Assembly (NCBI GenBank): GCA_900763035.1
Contig: CAAFIS010000188.1
Location: 1 to 21,394 of the forward strand
Source: Clostridia bacterium
Lineage (GTDB): Bacteria; Bacillota; Clostridia; Oscillospirales; Acutalibacteraceae
DNA: 21,394 nucleotides
Direction of reading: 5' to 3'
Notes under the pieces: model-generated
Told to the model about the DNA's origin: nothing
The model's database searches: none
The model's input: only the letters and a program-made list of their open reading frames with translations
Position numbers and translations under genes: made by a program
Part shown: piece after piece, positions 1 to 6,352 of the stretch
How positions within the stretch are numbered: position 1 is the first letter of the stretch
Layout of the letters: every line of letters begins with the position of its first letter

Positions 1-76
1 CTGATCGGCGAATAATGAAATAAGACACCGCCCCGGCGAGTCGTTCTGCCGGACCGTCCCCACAAAACAGACAGTG

Positions 77-120
77 AAAAAACACCTCCTGTTGTAGGAT
101 AGAAGCTACAGCAGGAGGTG
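77..120 (-). terminator. Strong intrinsic terminator without an assigned gene
   Basis: Arms at 83-97 and 106-120 pair over 15 positions with one G-U wobble around an 8-nt loop. On the minus strand the hairpin is followed directly by six T (77-82). This is textbook Rho-independent architecture for minus-strand transcription only. No gene lies within 280 nt upstream except the separately terminated HAD gene. Confidence 0.85.
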
Positions 121-403
121 CTGTCATGTCCGGGCGATATACGAAAGCAGAGGCGCTCGGTAGGGAAACGTTCCGGCGAAGGGCCGGCCGTGCAAAGGTT
201 CGATCCGTGAAGAACAAAAACGGAACAACGAGCCGATCGGGCTGCGGAGACAAGTGGAGCTGCGGCGAGATCTTTTGTCCGAGGCTGCTGCGGCGTGCAT
301 TTGCCCAGCCTTTTCCCGACCGCTTTTTGGGTGACCGATATCACCTATGCTCCGCACAGCCACGGGAATGGTGTGTCTGTGTGCCGTGCCGGATCTGTGC
401 GGG

Positions 404-443
404 AAAACGGCCTTGCTCCGTTTGAGCTCCGGAGCAAGGCCGT
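404..443 (-). terminator. Terminator of the HAD phosphatase transcript
   Basis: Arms at 407-420 and 430-443 form a perfect 14-bp stem with a 9-nt loop. On the minus strand it is followed by a short T run (404-407, partly in the stem). It lies about 90 nt after the HAD stop codon, so it most likely ends that transcript. The T run is short, so efficiency may be moderate. Confidence 0.75.
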
Positions 444-535
444 GTAATTTGCCGCCATTCTGCGACAGGGGGCTTTTTTCTTTGTCTGCCAAACGGGGAA
501 CGGTCCATCAGAAAGCGCCGGGGGCATCTCTTTTT

Positions 536-1183
536 TTACCGCAAAAGGGTGAGCAGTGCATCGGCATCGGACACGATGTGCTCGGCGCCCGCCTCGACCA
601 GCTGCGCGTGGGTGCGAAAGCCCCAGTCGACCGAGATCAGCGCGGTGTGCGCGTTTTTGGCCGTTTGCACGTCCACCTCGCTGTCGCCGATGTACACGGC
701 GCGCTCCGGCGGCACGCCGAAGGCGGCGAGCGCCGCCTCCACCGCGTCGGGATACGGCTTTTTACGGATCCCCTCACGCATCCCCACTGCGCTGTCGAGC
801 AGGCCGGGGAAATACCGCGCGCACAGCTCCTGCACGCCGTAGTCCGGCTTATTAGACACGACGGCGACGCGCACGCCCGCCGCACGCAGCGTGCGCAGCA
901 CGTCGGTCACGCCCGGATACGGGCGGGTCAGCTGCGCGCAGTGGGCGGCGTAGTGCGCGTTCATCGCGTCGAGCACGGCCTGCCGCCGATCTGTCGGCGT
1001 GCCGGGCGGCACGGCCAGCTCCACCAGACGCGGCACGCCGTTGCCGACGAAGGCCAGCACCTCCGCCCGCGTGCGCGGCGGATAGCCGCAGACGGACAGC
1101 GCATGGTTTATGCTGTTTTTCAGGTCGTCGATCGTATCCAGCAGCGTGCCGTCAAGATCGAATATCGCCGCATCGTACCGCAT
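536..1183 (-). CDS. HAD-superfamily phosphatase, phosphoglycolate-phosphatase type (Gph-like)
   Basis: The 215-residue product is a typical HAD subfamily IA hydrolase, a cytoplasmic Mg-dependent phosphatase acting through an aspartyl-phosphate. Motif I is FDLDGTLLDT (nucleophile Asp9, Asp11), motif II is VVSNK (Ser110), the motif III Lys is in the RKKPYPD segment (about 141-146), and motif IV is YIGDSEVD (Asp167, Asp171). The helical cap lies at about 15-85. Length and motifs suit phosphoglycolate phosphatase or a relative, but sugar-phosphate and nucleotide phosphatases in this family look alike, so the substrate is open. The start at 1183 has AAGGA 9 nt upstream. An ATG at 1189 (two residues longer) is also possible because it overlaps the stop of a small upstream ORF as ATGA. 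A stem-loop terminator follows at 404-443. Confidence 0.9.
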   Translation of the reverse strand: MRYDAAIFDLDGTLLDTIDDLKNSINHALSVCGYPPRTRAEVLAFVGNGVPRLVELAVPPGTPTDRRQAVLDAMNAHYAAHCAQLTRPYPGVTDVLRTLRAAGVRVAVVSNKPDYGVQELCARYFPGLLDSAVGMREGIRKKPYPDAVEAALAAFGVPPERAVYIGDSEVDVQTAKNAHTALISVDWGFRTHAQLVEAGAEHIVSDADALLTLLR

Positions 1184-1185
1184 GG

Positions 1186-1248
1186 TCATCTTTCCTTTCC
1201 GCGCCGCACGCGGGCGATCTGCCGCCCGATCTTTACCGTGTCCAACAT
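1186..1248 (-). CDS. Small ORF (20 aa) upstream of the HAD gene, resembling an XRE HTH N-terminus
   Basis: The reading frame MLDTVKIGRQIARVRRGKER starts at an ATG preceded by AAAAGGAG with 8-nt spacing, a better ribosome binding site than that of the downstream gene. Its TGA overlaps the alternative HAD ATG at 1189 as ATGA, an arrangement typical of translational coupling. The segment IGRQIARVRRGKE resembles the first helix of XRE/Cro-type regulators, which would normally continue into the rest of the HTH. Here the frame stops. It may be a leader peptide that couples translation to the HAD gene, a relic of a lost regulator, or chance. The ribosome binding site and overlap are visible; the function is unknown. 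Confidence 0.4.
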   Translation of the reverse strand: MLDTVKIGRQIARVRRGKER

Positions 1249-1278
1249 ACGATGTTCTCCTTTTCGGGGACAAAGTCG

Positions 1279-1290
1279 CGGCAGCTGCCG
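1279..1290. promoter_or_regulatory. 12-bp perfect palindrome upstream of the small ORF/HAD unit
   Basis: CGGCAGCTGCCG is a perfect palindrome about 30 nt upstream of the small ORF start, between the preceding terminator and the ribosome binding site. It could be an operator. I see no convincing -35/-10 pair beside it, and short GC palindromes arise easily in such DNA, so support is weak. Confidence 0.2.
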
Positions 1291-1320
1291 TGCTGTCCTC
1301 ATCCTACCGCAGACCGGCCG

Positions 1321-1365
1321 AAAAAACCAGCGAGCGGTGCTTGAGTTTCCCGCTCAAGCACCGCT
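1321..1365 (-). terminator. Terminator of the enoate reductase / aconitase-X operon
   Basis: Arms at 1333-1345 and 1353-1365 form a perfect 13-bp stem with a 7-nt loop, starting 14 nt after the stop codon of the small aconitase-X subunit. On the minus strand six T (1321-1326) follow after a 6-nt gap. The position right after the last gene of the unit supports its role. The gap before the T run makes it a slightly imperfect terminator. Confidence 0.75.
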
Positions 1366-1378
1366 TTAGCGGGCAGGA

Positions 1379-1819
1379 TCACAGGATCTCTACCGTACCG
1401 TCCTCGTGCACGCACAGCGTGTCGCCGGTCTTGACGGCGGCGAGGAACTCGTCGCCCAGACAGTCGACGGTCGGCAGCGGGCGATTCGTCCAGACGTCCG
1501 CCAAGATCGCACCGGCGGCGGCCAGCGAATCGATATGCCCGGAGAACAGCAGGCACGCCGGGCTGCGCCCCATCGCGTGGGCGGTGTACAGCACCATGCC
1601 GCCGGTGGTGGAGCCGATCGTTTGCGGCAGGCACAGCGCCGCGCCCGCCATCGGCTTGCCGAACAGGTCGGGGTTGTTCTGATCGCCGCACTTGCCGGTC
1701 TTGTCGCCGAACATCAGGCTTTTTTGGTACGACGCCAGCGTGTTGAAGCCGCCGTGCGATACCAGCGCCGTGGCCTTGGCGCTGCCCGGCACGACCGGGC
1801 GTCCTTTGAAGGTCTTCAT
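1379..1819 (-). CDS. Aconitase X small (swivel, DUF126) subunit
   Basis: The 146-residue protein matches the swivel domain that pairs with the aconitase-X catalytic subunit. It begins with the characteristic GRPVVPG segment (6-12) and has the conserved loop QTIGSTTGG (66-74), whose Ser/Thr residues sit at the active site in this family. The start at 1819 overlaps the large-subunit stop by 4 nt (ATGA) and has GGGAGGTGA 6 nt upstream, so the two are translationally coupled and probably form a heterodimer. Known aconitase-X enzymes are phosphomevalonate dehydratase (archaea) and cis-3-hydroxy-L-proline dehydratase (bacteria). The sequence does not decide between these and an unknown substrate. 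The subunit assignment is firm; the substrate is not. Confidence 0.9.
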   Translation of the reverse strand: MKTFKGRPVVPGSAKATALVSHGGFNTLASYQKSLMFGDKTGKCGDQNNPDLFGKPMAGAALCLPQTIGSTTGGMVLYTAHAMGRSPACLLFSGHIDSLAAAGAILADVWTNRPLPTVDCLGDEFLAAVKTGDTLCVHEDGTVEIL

Positions 1820-3099
1820 GCGCGGTCACCTCCCGTAACGATCGCAAGGATCTCGTCCGACGGATAATAGCGCGCCGTGGTGTAGGTGCGCAGCTTGTTC
1901 GAGTTCGTGATGACCGGCATCTTCCCGGCCAAGGGGTTATTCATGTACATCAACGGGCAGATGTAGCTGAGCACCGCGCCCGTGCGGCGCAGCACCTCGG
2001 CATCCGGCAGCTTTTCGAACTCCTTGACCACGGCGGGGGCGGCGGTCAGCACCGTTTTTACCCGGACGCGGTCGCGTCCCGTTTTGGTCAGCCCCTCGCT
2101 GATGCGGTGTGTCCAGTCGCGCAATTGCGACAGCGTCAGGTGTGGGCAGCCGATGAAGCACAGCTTCGGCTCGGCGGACGGATCCTTCCACATGACCGGG
2201 TAGGAGGCACGCACGCGCTCAAGCTCCGCGTCGTCGATCACATAGGTCTGTGCGCCCTCGGCGATCAGCGTGTCGCCCTGCCGCACGGCCTCGGGCGTCA
2301 AGCCTTCGATGTGATACAGGCCCACCGCGCCGTTCGAGGCCGTGGCCGCGCCGAAGTCCTTCAGGTAGGCGCACACGTCGTCGGTCAGGCTGTTGCCGAG
2401 CATCGGCGACAGGCCCTTGATGTACGGCACGTCCTCCATCACCTTCATGCCGATGGCGCTGCCCAAGATCTGCGCCTCCGGCAGCTTGGAGGTGCGCACC
2501 TCCACCACCCACGTCGCGCGGCGCCCCTCGTCGGTCAGCAGGCCGAAATACGGCACGAAGCCGACGATGGAGCCGAACAGCTCGATGATGCCGGAGTTGC
2601 GGTTGCACCGCGCGCCCAAAACGGAGTTCGCATACACGACGGCGCTCGATTCCGCCCAGCTGAGCACCTCGCCCTCGTTCGGGCGGTTGCCGATCTCGTC
2701 CAGATAACAGGTGCAGGTGTAGGCGCTCTCGTCGCACAGGCCCAGCTTTTTCAGCTGCTCGTCATACGACTTCTGCTTCGTGTACATGAATTTGTTGAAC
2801 ACCAGGTTTTTGATCGGGTCGGACGGGACGTTTTTGTCCAGCGGCCGCGGATCGACCGTGAATTTCTGTCCGGACACCGCACCGTCTGCGATCAGGCGGT
2901 CCATCAGCTCGTACACCGGGGTCATCACGCCAAGGCCGAAGCTGGTCACCAGATGTCCCATCTTGCCCGTTACCGGCACCATTTTTTCGGCGCCGAACGT
3001 TTCGCCGTACATCACCAGCGTTTTCATGACCTTTGCCATCGTTTCGCCGCGCGCACCGTCCAAGATCTCGCGCTGCTCGGCGGTCAGCTGCATCGCCAT
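1816..3099 (-). CDS. Aconitase X large (catalytic, DUF521) subunit
   Basis: The 427-residue protein is the catalytic half of an aconitase-X hydro-lyase, a cytoplasmic Fe-S dehydratase. It carries the family core SWAESSAVVYANSVLGAR (147-164), the FIGCPHLTL motif (Cys318) and a C-terminal Cys381 (SYICPL). With Cys129 or Cys131 these are the expected ligands of the Fe-S cluster. After GAR the sequence reads CNRNSG, where the archaeal enzymes I know carry a Thr-Asn-Arg-Glu version, so this may be a distinct subgroup. The start at 3099 has AAAGGAGAGG upstream. It is preceded by the flavoenzyme gene (18-nt gap) and overlaps the small subunit. No UbiD/UbiX decarboxylase of the archaeal mevalonate route and no proline catabolic genes are nearby, so the substrate is open. 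Confidence 0.9.
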   Translation of the reverse strand: MAMQLTAEQREILDGARGETMAKVMKTLVMYGETFGAEKMVPVTGKMGHLVTSFGLGVMTPVYELMDRLIADGAVSGQKFTVDPRPLDKNVPSDPIKNLVFNKFMYTKQKSYDEQLKKLGLCDESAYTCTCYLDEIGNRPNEGEVLSWAESSAVVYANSVLGARCNRNSGIIELFGSIVGFVPYFGLLTDEGRRATWVVEVRTSKLPEAQILGSAIGMKVMEDVPYIKGLSPMLGNSLTDDVCAYLKDFGAATASNGAVGLYHIEGLTPEAVRQGDTLIAEGAQTYVIDDAELERVRASYPVMWKDPSAEPKLCFIGCPHLTLSQLRDWTHRISEGLTKTGRDRVRVKTVLTAAPAVVKEFEKLPDAEVLRRTGAVLSYICPLMYMNNPLAGKMPVITNSNKLRTYTTARYYPSDEILAIVTGGDRA

Positions 3100-3117
3100 C
3101 GGTCACCTCTCCTTTCT

Positions 3118-5172
3118 TTACAGGGCCATCGCCACGTCCCACGCCCGCCAGATGACGGTACGCAGGTTGCCGACATGTTCGCAGTCGCCCACCAGATGGA
3201 CGTGCCGTCCGGCGGGGGAAAGCGGCGTGGGCGTATAGCCGATCGATACGATCACGCTGTCGCCCTCGATCGCAAAGGGCGTACCGTCCTTGCCGACGGC
3301 GGTGACGCCGCTGTCCGTGATCGCCTGCACGCCCGTTTCCAGATGCACCTCAACGTCGTTGAGCGCGAAATAGTCGCGCAGATACGACGAGTTGGCGAGG
3401 CACACGCCCTTGACGGCGATCAGGTCGTTCTTCAGCTCCACGATGACCGGCTGCTTGCCCTGCCGATGGAGATCGAGCGCGATCTCGCACCCCGTCAGGC
3501 CGCCGCCGACCACGATGACGCGCTGCCCCACCGGCTTTTTGCCCAGCAGATAGTCGCACGCCTCCACCGCGTGCTCCGCGCCGGGGATCTTCAGCGTGCG
3601 GGCGCGGCTGCCGGTGGCCACGACCACCTCCTGCGCGCCGAGCGACGCGATGTCACGCACCTCGGTGTTCAGGCGCACGTCGACCGACAGCTCCTTCATC
3701 TGCCGCTCGTACCAGCGGATCAGCTCGCGGTCCTTTTCCTTGAACGACGGCGCGGCCGCCGCGATGAACACGCCGCCGAGCCTATCGCTCTTTTCGTACA
3801 GCGTCACGTCGTGGCCGCGCAGCGTCAGCACGCGCGCACATTCCATGCCGCCGATGCCGCCGCCGATCACGGCGATGCGCTTTTTCTCCTTGGCGGGGAC
3901 GATGCGGTATTTTTTTGACTGCATCGTTTCGGGGTCGAGCGCACAGCGCGCCATGCCGGCGTTGTCGGCCAGCGTTTGGTCGTTGCCCACGCCGTTGTAG
4001 TGCGCCATGTTGAAGCAGGCGTTGTGGCAGCAGATGCAGGGACGGATCTCGTCCTGCTCGCCGTTTTTCAGCTTCGTGACCCACGCGTAGTCGGCCAGGA
4101 ACTGGCGCGCCACGCCCATGGCATCGATGCGCCCCTCGCGCACGGCGGCGGCCGCCGTGTCGGGGTCCATGCGCCCGGCGCAGACCACCGGGATATCGAC
4201 GAACTTTTTGATGTGCTCGACCTCGGCCAGATTACAGTTCTGCGGCATATAGGGCGCAGGATGCGCCCAGTACCATGCGTCGTAGGTGCCGTTGTCGCAG
4301 TTGAGCATATCGTAGCCCGCGTCCTGCAGGTATTTGGCGGCACGCTCGCTCTCTTCCATGTCGCGCCCGACCTCGATGTAGTCCTCGCCCGGCAGTGCGC
4401 CCTTACCGAAGCCCTTGGTCTTGCTGACGACCGAATAACGCAGCGACACCGGGAAGTCCTTGCCGCAGCGCTCCTTGATCGCGCGGACGATCTCGACGGG
4501 GAAGCGGTAGCGGTTCTCGAACGAGCCGCCGTATTCGTCGGTGCGCAGGTTCGTGTATCTCATCGTGAACTGGTCGAGCAGATAGCCCTCATGCACGGCG
4601 TGGATCTCCACGCCGTCGATGCCCGCGTCCATGCACAGCTTGGCCGTTTTGGCAAAGGCCTCCACCATCTGGCGGATCTCCGCGACCGTCAGCGGGCGGG
4701 AGATGCAGCTGTCGTCCCAGCGGTTGGGCGTGGCGCTGGCGCTGGCGGTCAGATAGCTGACGTCCAGCACCGGCTTCATCACCGTGCCGAGCGCCTTGTT
4801 GTGCAGCGCCTTGATCATGATATCGTTGATCGCCAGCGAGCGGCCGAACCCGGCCGTCAGCTGCACGAACATCTTGCAGCCGGTCTTGTGGAACTCGTCC
4901 ATGAAGGCCTTCAGCCGTTCGAACTTGCCTTTGCCCTGATACAGCCATTTGCCGAACAGGATGTCCCGGATCGGCGCGATGCCGGGCAGGATCAGTCCCA
5001 CGTCGCTTTTCGCGCGCTCCAGCAGGAAATTGGCGGCTTCCTCGTCAAAATGGTTCGGCTCGCTCCAGCCGAAGATCGAGGTGCCGCCCATCGAGGTCAT
5101 CACGATACGGTTTTTGATCTCGACATTGCCGATCTTCCACGGGGTGAACAGTGCGGCGTATTCTTGCTTCAT
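3118..5172 (-). CDS. FAD/FMN/[4Fe-4S] enoate reductase-like NADH:flavin oxidoreductase
   Basis: The 684-residue protein has the three-part architecture of 2-enoate reductase, 2,4-dienoyl-CoA reductase and BaiCD/BaiH. An Old Yellow Enzyme FMN barrel (about 5-365) contains VEIHAVHEGYLLDQF (188-202) and CDNGTYDAWYWAHP (292-305). A [4Fe-4S] binding segment has Cys379, Cys382, Cys386 and Cys410. The C-terminal half has two dinucleotide folds, VIGGGIGG (435-442) and VVGGGLTG (554-561), for FAD and NAD(P)H. It should reduce an activated C=C bond in the cytoplasm. The start at 5172 follows GGAAGGAAGGG and fits family N-termini; an upstream in-frame ATG at 5277 lies before the promoter and is rejected. 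It is first in a unit with the aconitase-X subunits, suggesting that dehydration and alkene reduction belong to one pathway. The substrate is unknown. Confidence 0.9.
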   Translation of the reverse strand: MKQEYAALFTPWKIGNVEIKNRIVMTSMGGTSIFGWSEPNHFDEEAANFLLERAKSDVGLILPGIAPIRDILFGKWLYQGKGKFERLKAFMDEFHKTGCKMFVQLTAGFGRSLAINDIMIKALHNKALGTVMKPVLDVSYLTASASATPNRWDDSCISRPLTVAEIRQMVEAFAKTAKLCMDAGIDGVEIHAVHEGYLLDQFTMRYTNLRTDEYGGSFENRYRFPVEIVRAIKERCGKDFPVSLRYSVVSKTKGFGKGALPGEDYIEVGRDMEESERAAKYLQDAGYDMLNCDNGTYDAWYWAHPAPYMPQNCNLAEVEHIKKFVDIPVVCAGRMDPDTAAAAVREGRIDAMGVARQFLADYAWVTKLKNGEQDEIRPCICCHNACFNMAHYNGVGNDQTLADNAGMARCALDPETMQSKKYRIVPAKEKKRIAVIGGGIGGMECARVLTLRGHDVTLYEKSDRLGGVFIAAAAPSFKEKDRELIRWYERQMKELSVDVRLNTEVRDIASLGAQEVVVATGSRARTLKIPGAEHAVEACDYLLGKKPVGQRVIVVGGGLTGCEIALDLHRQGKQPVIVELKNDLIAVKGVCLANSSYLRDYFALNDVEVHLETGVQAITDSGVTAVGKDGTPFAIEGDSVIVSIGYTPTPLSPAGRHVHLVGDCEHVGNLRTVIWRAWDVAMAL

Positions 5173-5210
5173 GTTAGCCCTTCCTTCCGAAATGATCGTT
5201 GATCTGTGAC

Positions 5211-5234
5211 CGGGATCGCTATCCCGATGATAGC
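5211..5234. promoter_or_regulatory. Overlapping palindromes at the -10/+1 region: candidate operator
   Basis: Two perfect inverted repeats overlap the start of the flavoenzyme/aconitase-X transcript. GCTATC-5 nt-GATAGC (5218-5234) straddles the -10 hexamer. CGGGAT-4 nt-ATCCCG (5211-5226) lies just downstream, about where transcription starts. Their position suits a repressor. The neighbouring Rrf2 protein is the obvious candidate (inference). Confidence 0.5.
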
Positions 5235-5255
5235 ACATCTTGCCGCCCCCGTCAA
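5227..5255 (-). promoter_or_regulatory. Sigma-A promoter of the enoate reductase / aconitase-X operon
   Basis: On the minus strand TTGACG (5250-5255) and TATCAT (5227-5232) are separated by exactly 17 nt, and a TG one base before the -10 makes it an extended -10. It lies 54 nt upstream of the flavoenzyme start, beyond the hairpin that ends the rrf2 gene. It is the best promoter in the window. Confidence 0.8.
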
Positions 5256-5279
5256 TGCTTTTCGCGCGGGCGCACATGA

Positions 5280-5325
5280 CAACACACCGGCGGACCGGGC
5301 ATCAGCCCGATCCGCCGGTGTGTTG
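5280..5325 (-). terminator. Terminator-like hairpin after the Rrf2 gene
   Basis: Arms at 5280-5294 and 5311-5325 pair perfectly over 15 bp. After one mismatch, five more pairs (5296-5300 with 5305-5309) close a 4-nt loop. It starts 9 nt after the rrf2 stop codon. The minus-strand 3' side is only modestly T-rich, so it may be a weak terminator or an RNA-stabilising end. It separates rrf2 from the downstream promoter. Confidence 0.6.
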
Positions 5326-5334
5326 CCTCTCGCG

Positions 5335-5754
5335 TTATTTCGGCTCTACCCGGCCGTGCATGACGTCGTCCAGCGTGATCCGGTCGAGATAGCCGTCGAT
5401 CACACCGTCGAGCTGCCGCCACAGCGGCAGCGTGCGGCAGATCTCCGCCCGGGCGCAGCCGTTCTCGACGCACGCCACGGGGGCCAGCGACCCCTCCGTC
5501 AGGCGCAGGATCTCGCCCGCCGTGATCGCGTTTGCCGGGCGCGCAAGGCGATAGCCGCCGTCCTTGCCGCGTGTGCTGACGATCAGCCCCCCGCGCGAGA
5601 GCATCGCCGCGATGCTCTCCAGATATTTTTGCAAGATCTCCTGCCGCCGGGCGATCTGCCCCAGCGGGATCGCCGCGTCGCCGCCGTCCTGCGCGTGCTC
5701 GGCCAAGTCGATCATCACGCGCAGCGCATAGCGCCCTTTCGTGGATACCATCAT
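5335..5754 (-). CDS. Rrf2/IscR-family transcriptional regulator with three cysteines
   Basis: The 139-residue protein has the Rrf2 winged-helix fold. The N-terminus STKGRYALRVMIDLA (4-18) is characteristic, the wing is RGKDGGYRLARP (62-73), and the C-terminal segment carries Cys95, Cys100 and Cys106 in a C-x4-C-x5-C arrangement. These cysteines match the Fe-S ligand region of IscR-type members (C-x5-C-x5-C in E. coli IscR), so it probably senses Fe-S, iron or redox state. The start uses GGCGGG 7 nt before ATG at 5754; the next ATG (5751) is equally possible. It has its own promoter and a hairpin at its end. The divergence of spacing from IscR and the nearby Fe-S enzymes suggest local rather than global isc control (inference). 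Confidence 0.9.
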   Translation of the reverse strand: MMVSTKGRYALRVMIDLAEHAQDGGDAAIPLGQIARRQEILQKYLESIAAMLSRGGLIVSTRGKDGGYRLARPANAITAGEILRLTEGSLAPVACVENGCARAEICRTLPLWRQLDGVIDGYLDRITLDDVMHGRVEPK

Positions 5755-5784
5755 GGGACAGCCCGCCTTTCATTTCCTACAAAA

Positions 5785-5807
5785 CCAGTATGATAATAGG
5801 ATACCAG
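5785..5807. promoter_or_regulatory. Imperfect palindrome in the rrf2 promoter: candidate autoregulatory site
   Basis: This 23-nt stretch has outer CC-GTAT and ATAC-AG-type arms that make it a partial dyad (C--GTAT...ATAC--G). It overlaps the proposed -10 of rrf2. Rrf2 proteins commonly repress their own gene from such sites. The match is imperfect and I cannot tie it to a published consensus. Confidence 0.35.
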
Positions 5808-5826
5808 AGATCCGAAAAAAATGCAA
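5798..5826 (-). promoter_or_regulatory. Probable promoter of rrf2
   Basis: On the minus strand TTGCAT (5821-5826) and TATCCT (5798-5803) are spaced by 17 nt, about 44 nt upstream of the rrf2 start. TATTAT at 5793-5798 is a better -10 hexamer but lacks a matched -35. The region is much more A/T-rich than its surroundings. The T7 run just after the preceding gene could also act as a weak terminator. Confidence 0.5.
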
Positions 5827-5829
5827 GCA

Positions 5830-6351
5830 TTATTTTGCGCCGTTCTCTGCCGGGTCGTCCGGCAGACGGCGCAGCAGCGCTGTCGCCACCGCGCCGATCA
5901 TTGCACCGGTCAGCAGACCGGACAGCAGCAGCACCGGCAGATACCATGCCACGCGCCACGTGCGCAGCACGGCCGCCGCCACCGCCAGCTGTCCCAGCAC
6001 GTGGCAGACGCCGCCCGCCATGCTGACCCCGATGCTGCTGAACCGCCCGCTGCGGCGGCACAGCACCATCGCCGCAAGGCTGCAGAGGCCGCCGGCCAGC
6101 GCATACAGCATCGCGGCCGGGCTGCCGAAGGTCAGGCCGGACAGCAGGATGCGCAGCAGCGCCACGCCCGCGGCATCCGCTGCCCGCAGGCGGTACAGCA
6201 CCACGACGGTGACGAGGTTGGCCAGCCCCAGCTTGATGCCCGGCACGCCGACCGAGGGCAGCAGGCTTTCGAGATAGCCGAAGACGAACGCCGCCGCGAC
6301 CAGCAGGCCGTACAGCGCCGCGCGCCGCGCGGGGGAGCGTTTCGCCGCCAT
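5830..6351 (-). CDS. Gx-transporter family membrane protein (annotated elsewhere as heptaprenyl diphosphate synthase component I)
   Basis: The 173-residue protein is very hydrophobic, with about five membrane segments and the family features GYLESLLPSVGVPGIKLGLANLV (split here at about 19-42) and GLTFGSPAAMLYALAGG. It belongs to the Gx_transp group, often mislabelled heptaprenyl diphosphate synthase component I. That superfamily also includes ECF-transporter S components, which bind vitamins such as riboflavin. ATG at 6351 has GGAGG 6 nt upstream and lies 1 nt after the NusG-II gene, so they are co-translated. Being last in the flavin module suggests it moves a substrate for that module (inference). 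Its substrate is unknown. Confidence 0.8.
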   Translation of the reverse strand: MAAKRSPARRAALYGLLVAAAFVFGYLESLLPSVGVPGIKLGLANLVTVVVLYRLRAADAAGVALLRILLSGLTFGSPAAMLYALAGGLCSLAAMVLCRRSGRFSSIGVSMAGGVCHVLGQLAVAAAVLRTWRVAWYLPVLLLSGLLTGAMIGAVATALLRRLPDDPAENGAK

Positions 6352-6352
6352 G

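Larger units (their letters stand above)
1..535. other. Left-edge intergenic region with two minus-strand terminators and no recognised gene
   Basis: This 535-nt stretch follows the HAD phosphatase gene in the direction of transcription. Open frames exist on both strands, but they lack the strong G/C bias at third codon positions seen in every confident gene here and match no family I recognise. Two intrinsic terminators for the minus strand are present, at 404-443 and 77-120. The first fits the HAD transcript. The second implies a further minus-strand transcript from within about 121-403. I found no tRNA, tmRNA, SRP RNA, RNase P or 6S RNA signature. Positions 1-76 show nothing I can name. 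Confidence 0.6.

Noticed and set aside
197..206. GGTTCGATCC, resembling a tRNA T-loop
   Set aside because: The flanking bases do not pair into a T-stem, and no acceptor or anticodon arms can be built on either strand.
126..425. Plus-strand open frame of 99 codons with AGGAGGTG five nt before its ATG
   Set aside because: The apparent ribosome binding site is the right arm of the minus-strand terminator. Third codon positions lack the strong G/C bias of real genes here, and the product matches nothing I know.
2107..3918. Long plus-strand open frames opposite the confident genes (also 347-1369, 3976-5202, 15003-17042, 16729-19254, 19059-21245)
   Set aside because: They are antisense shadows of GC-rich genes: His/Arg/Ala-rich products without domains, no ribosome binding sites, and a strongly supported gene on the other strand.
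5173..5277. Longer N-terminus for the enoate reductase-like protein from ATG 5277
   Set aside because: That extension covers the promoter and palindromes, lacks a ribosome binding site and is not part of the family N-terminus, whereas 5172 has a good site.
5816..5832. Intrinsic terminator after the Gx gene (AATGC/GCATT then T7)
   Set aside because: The loop would be only 2 nt and the stem is weak; the same bases fit better as the -35 region of rrf2.
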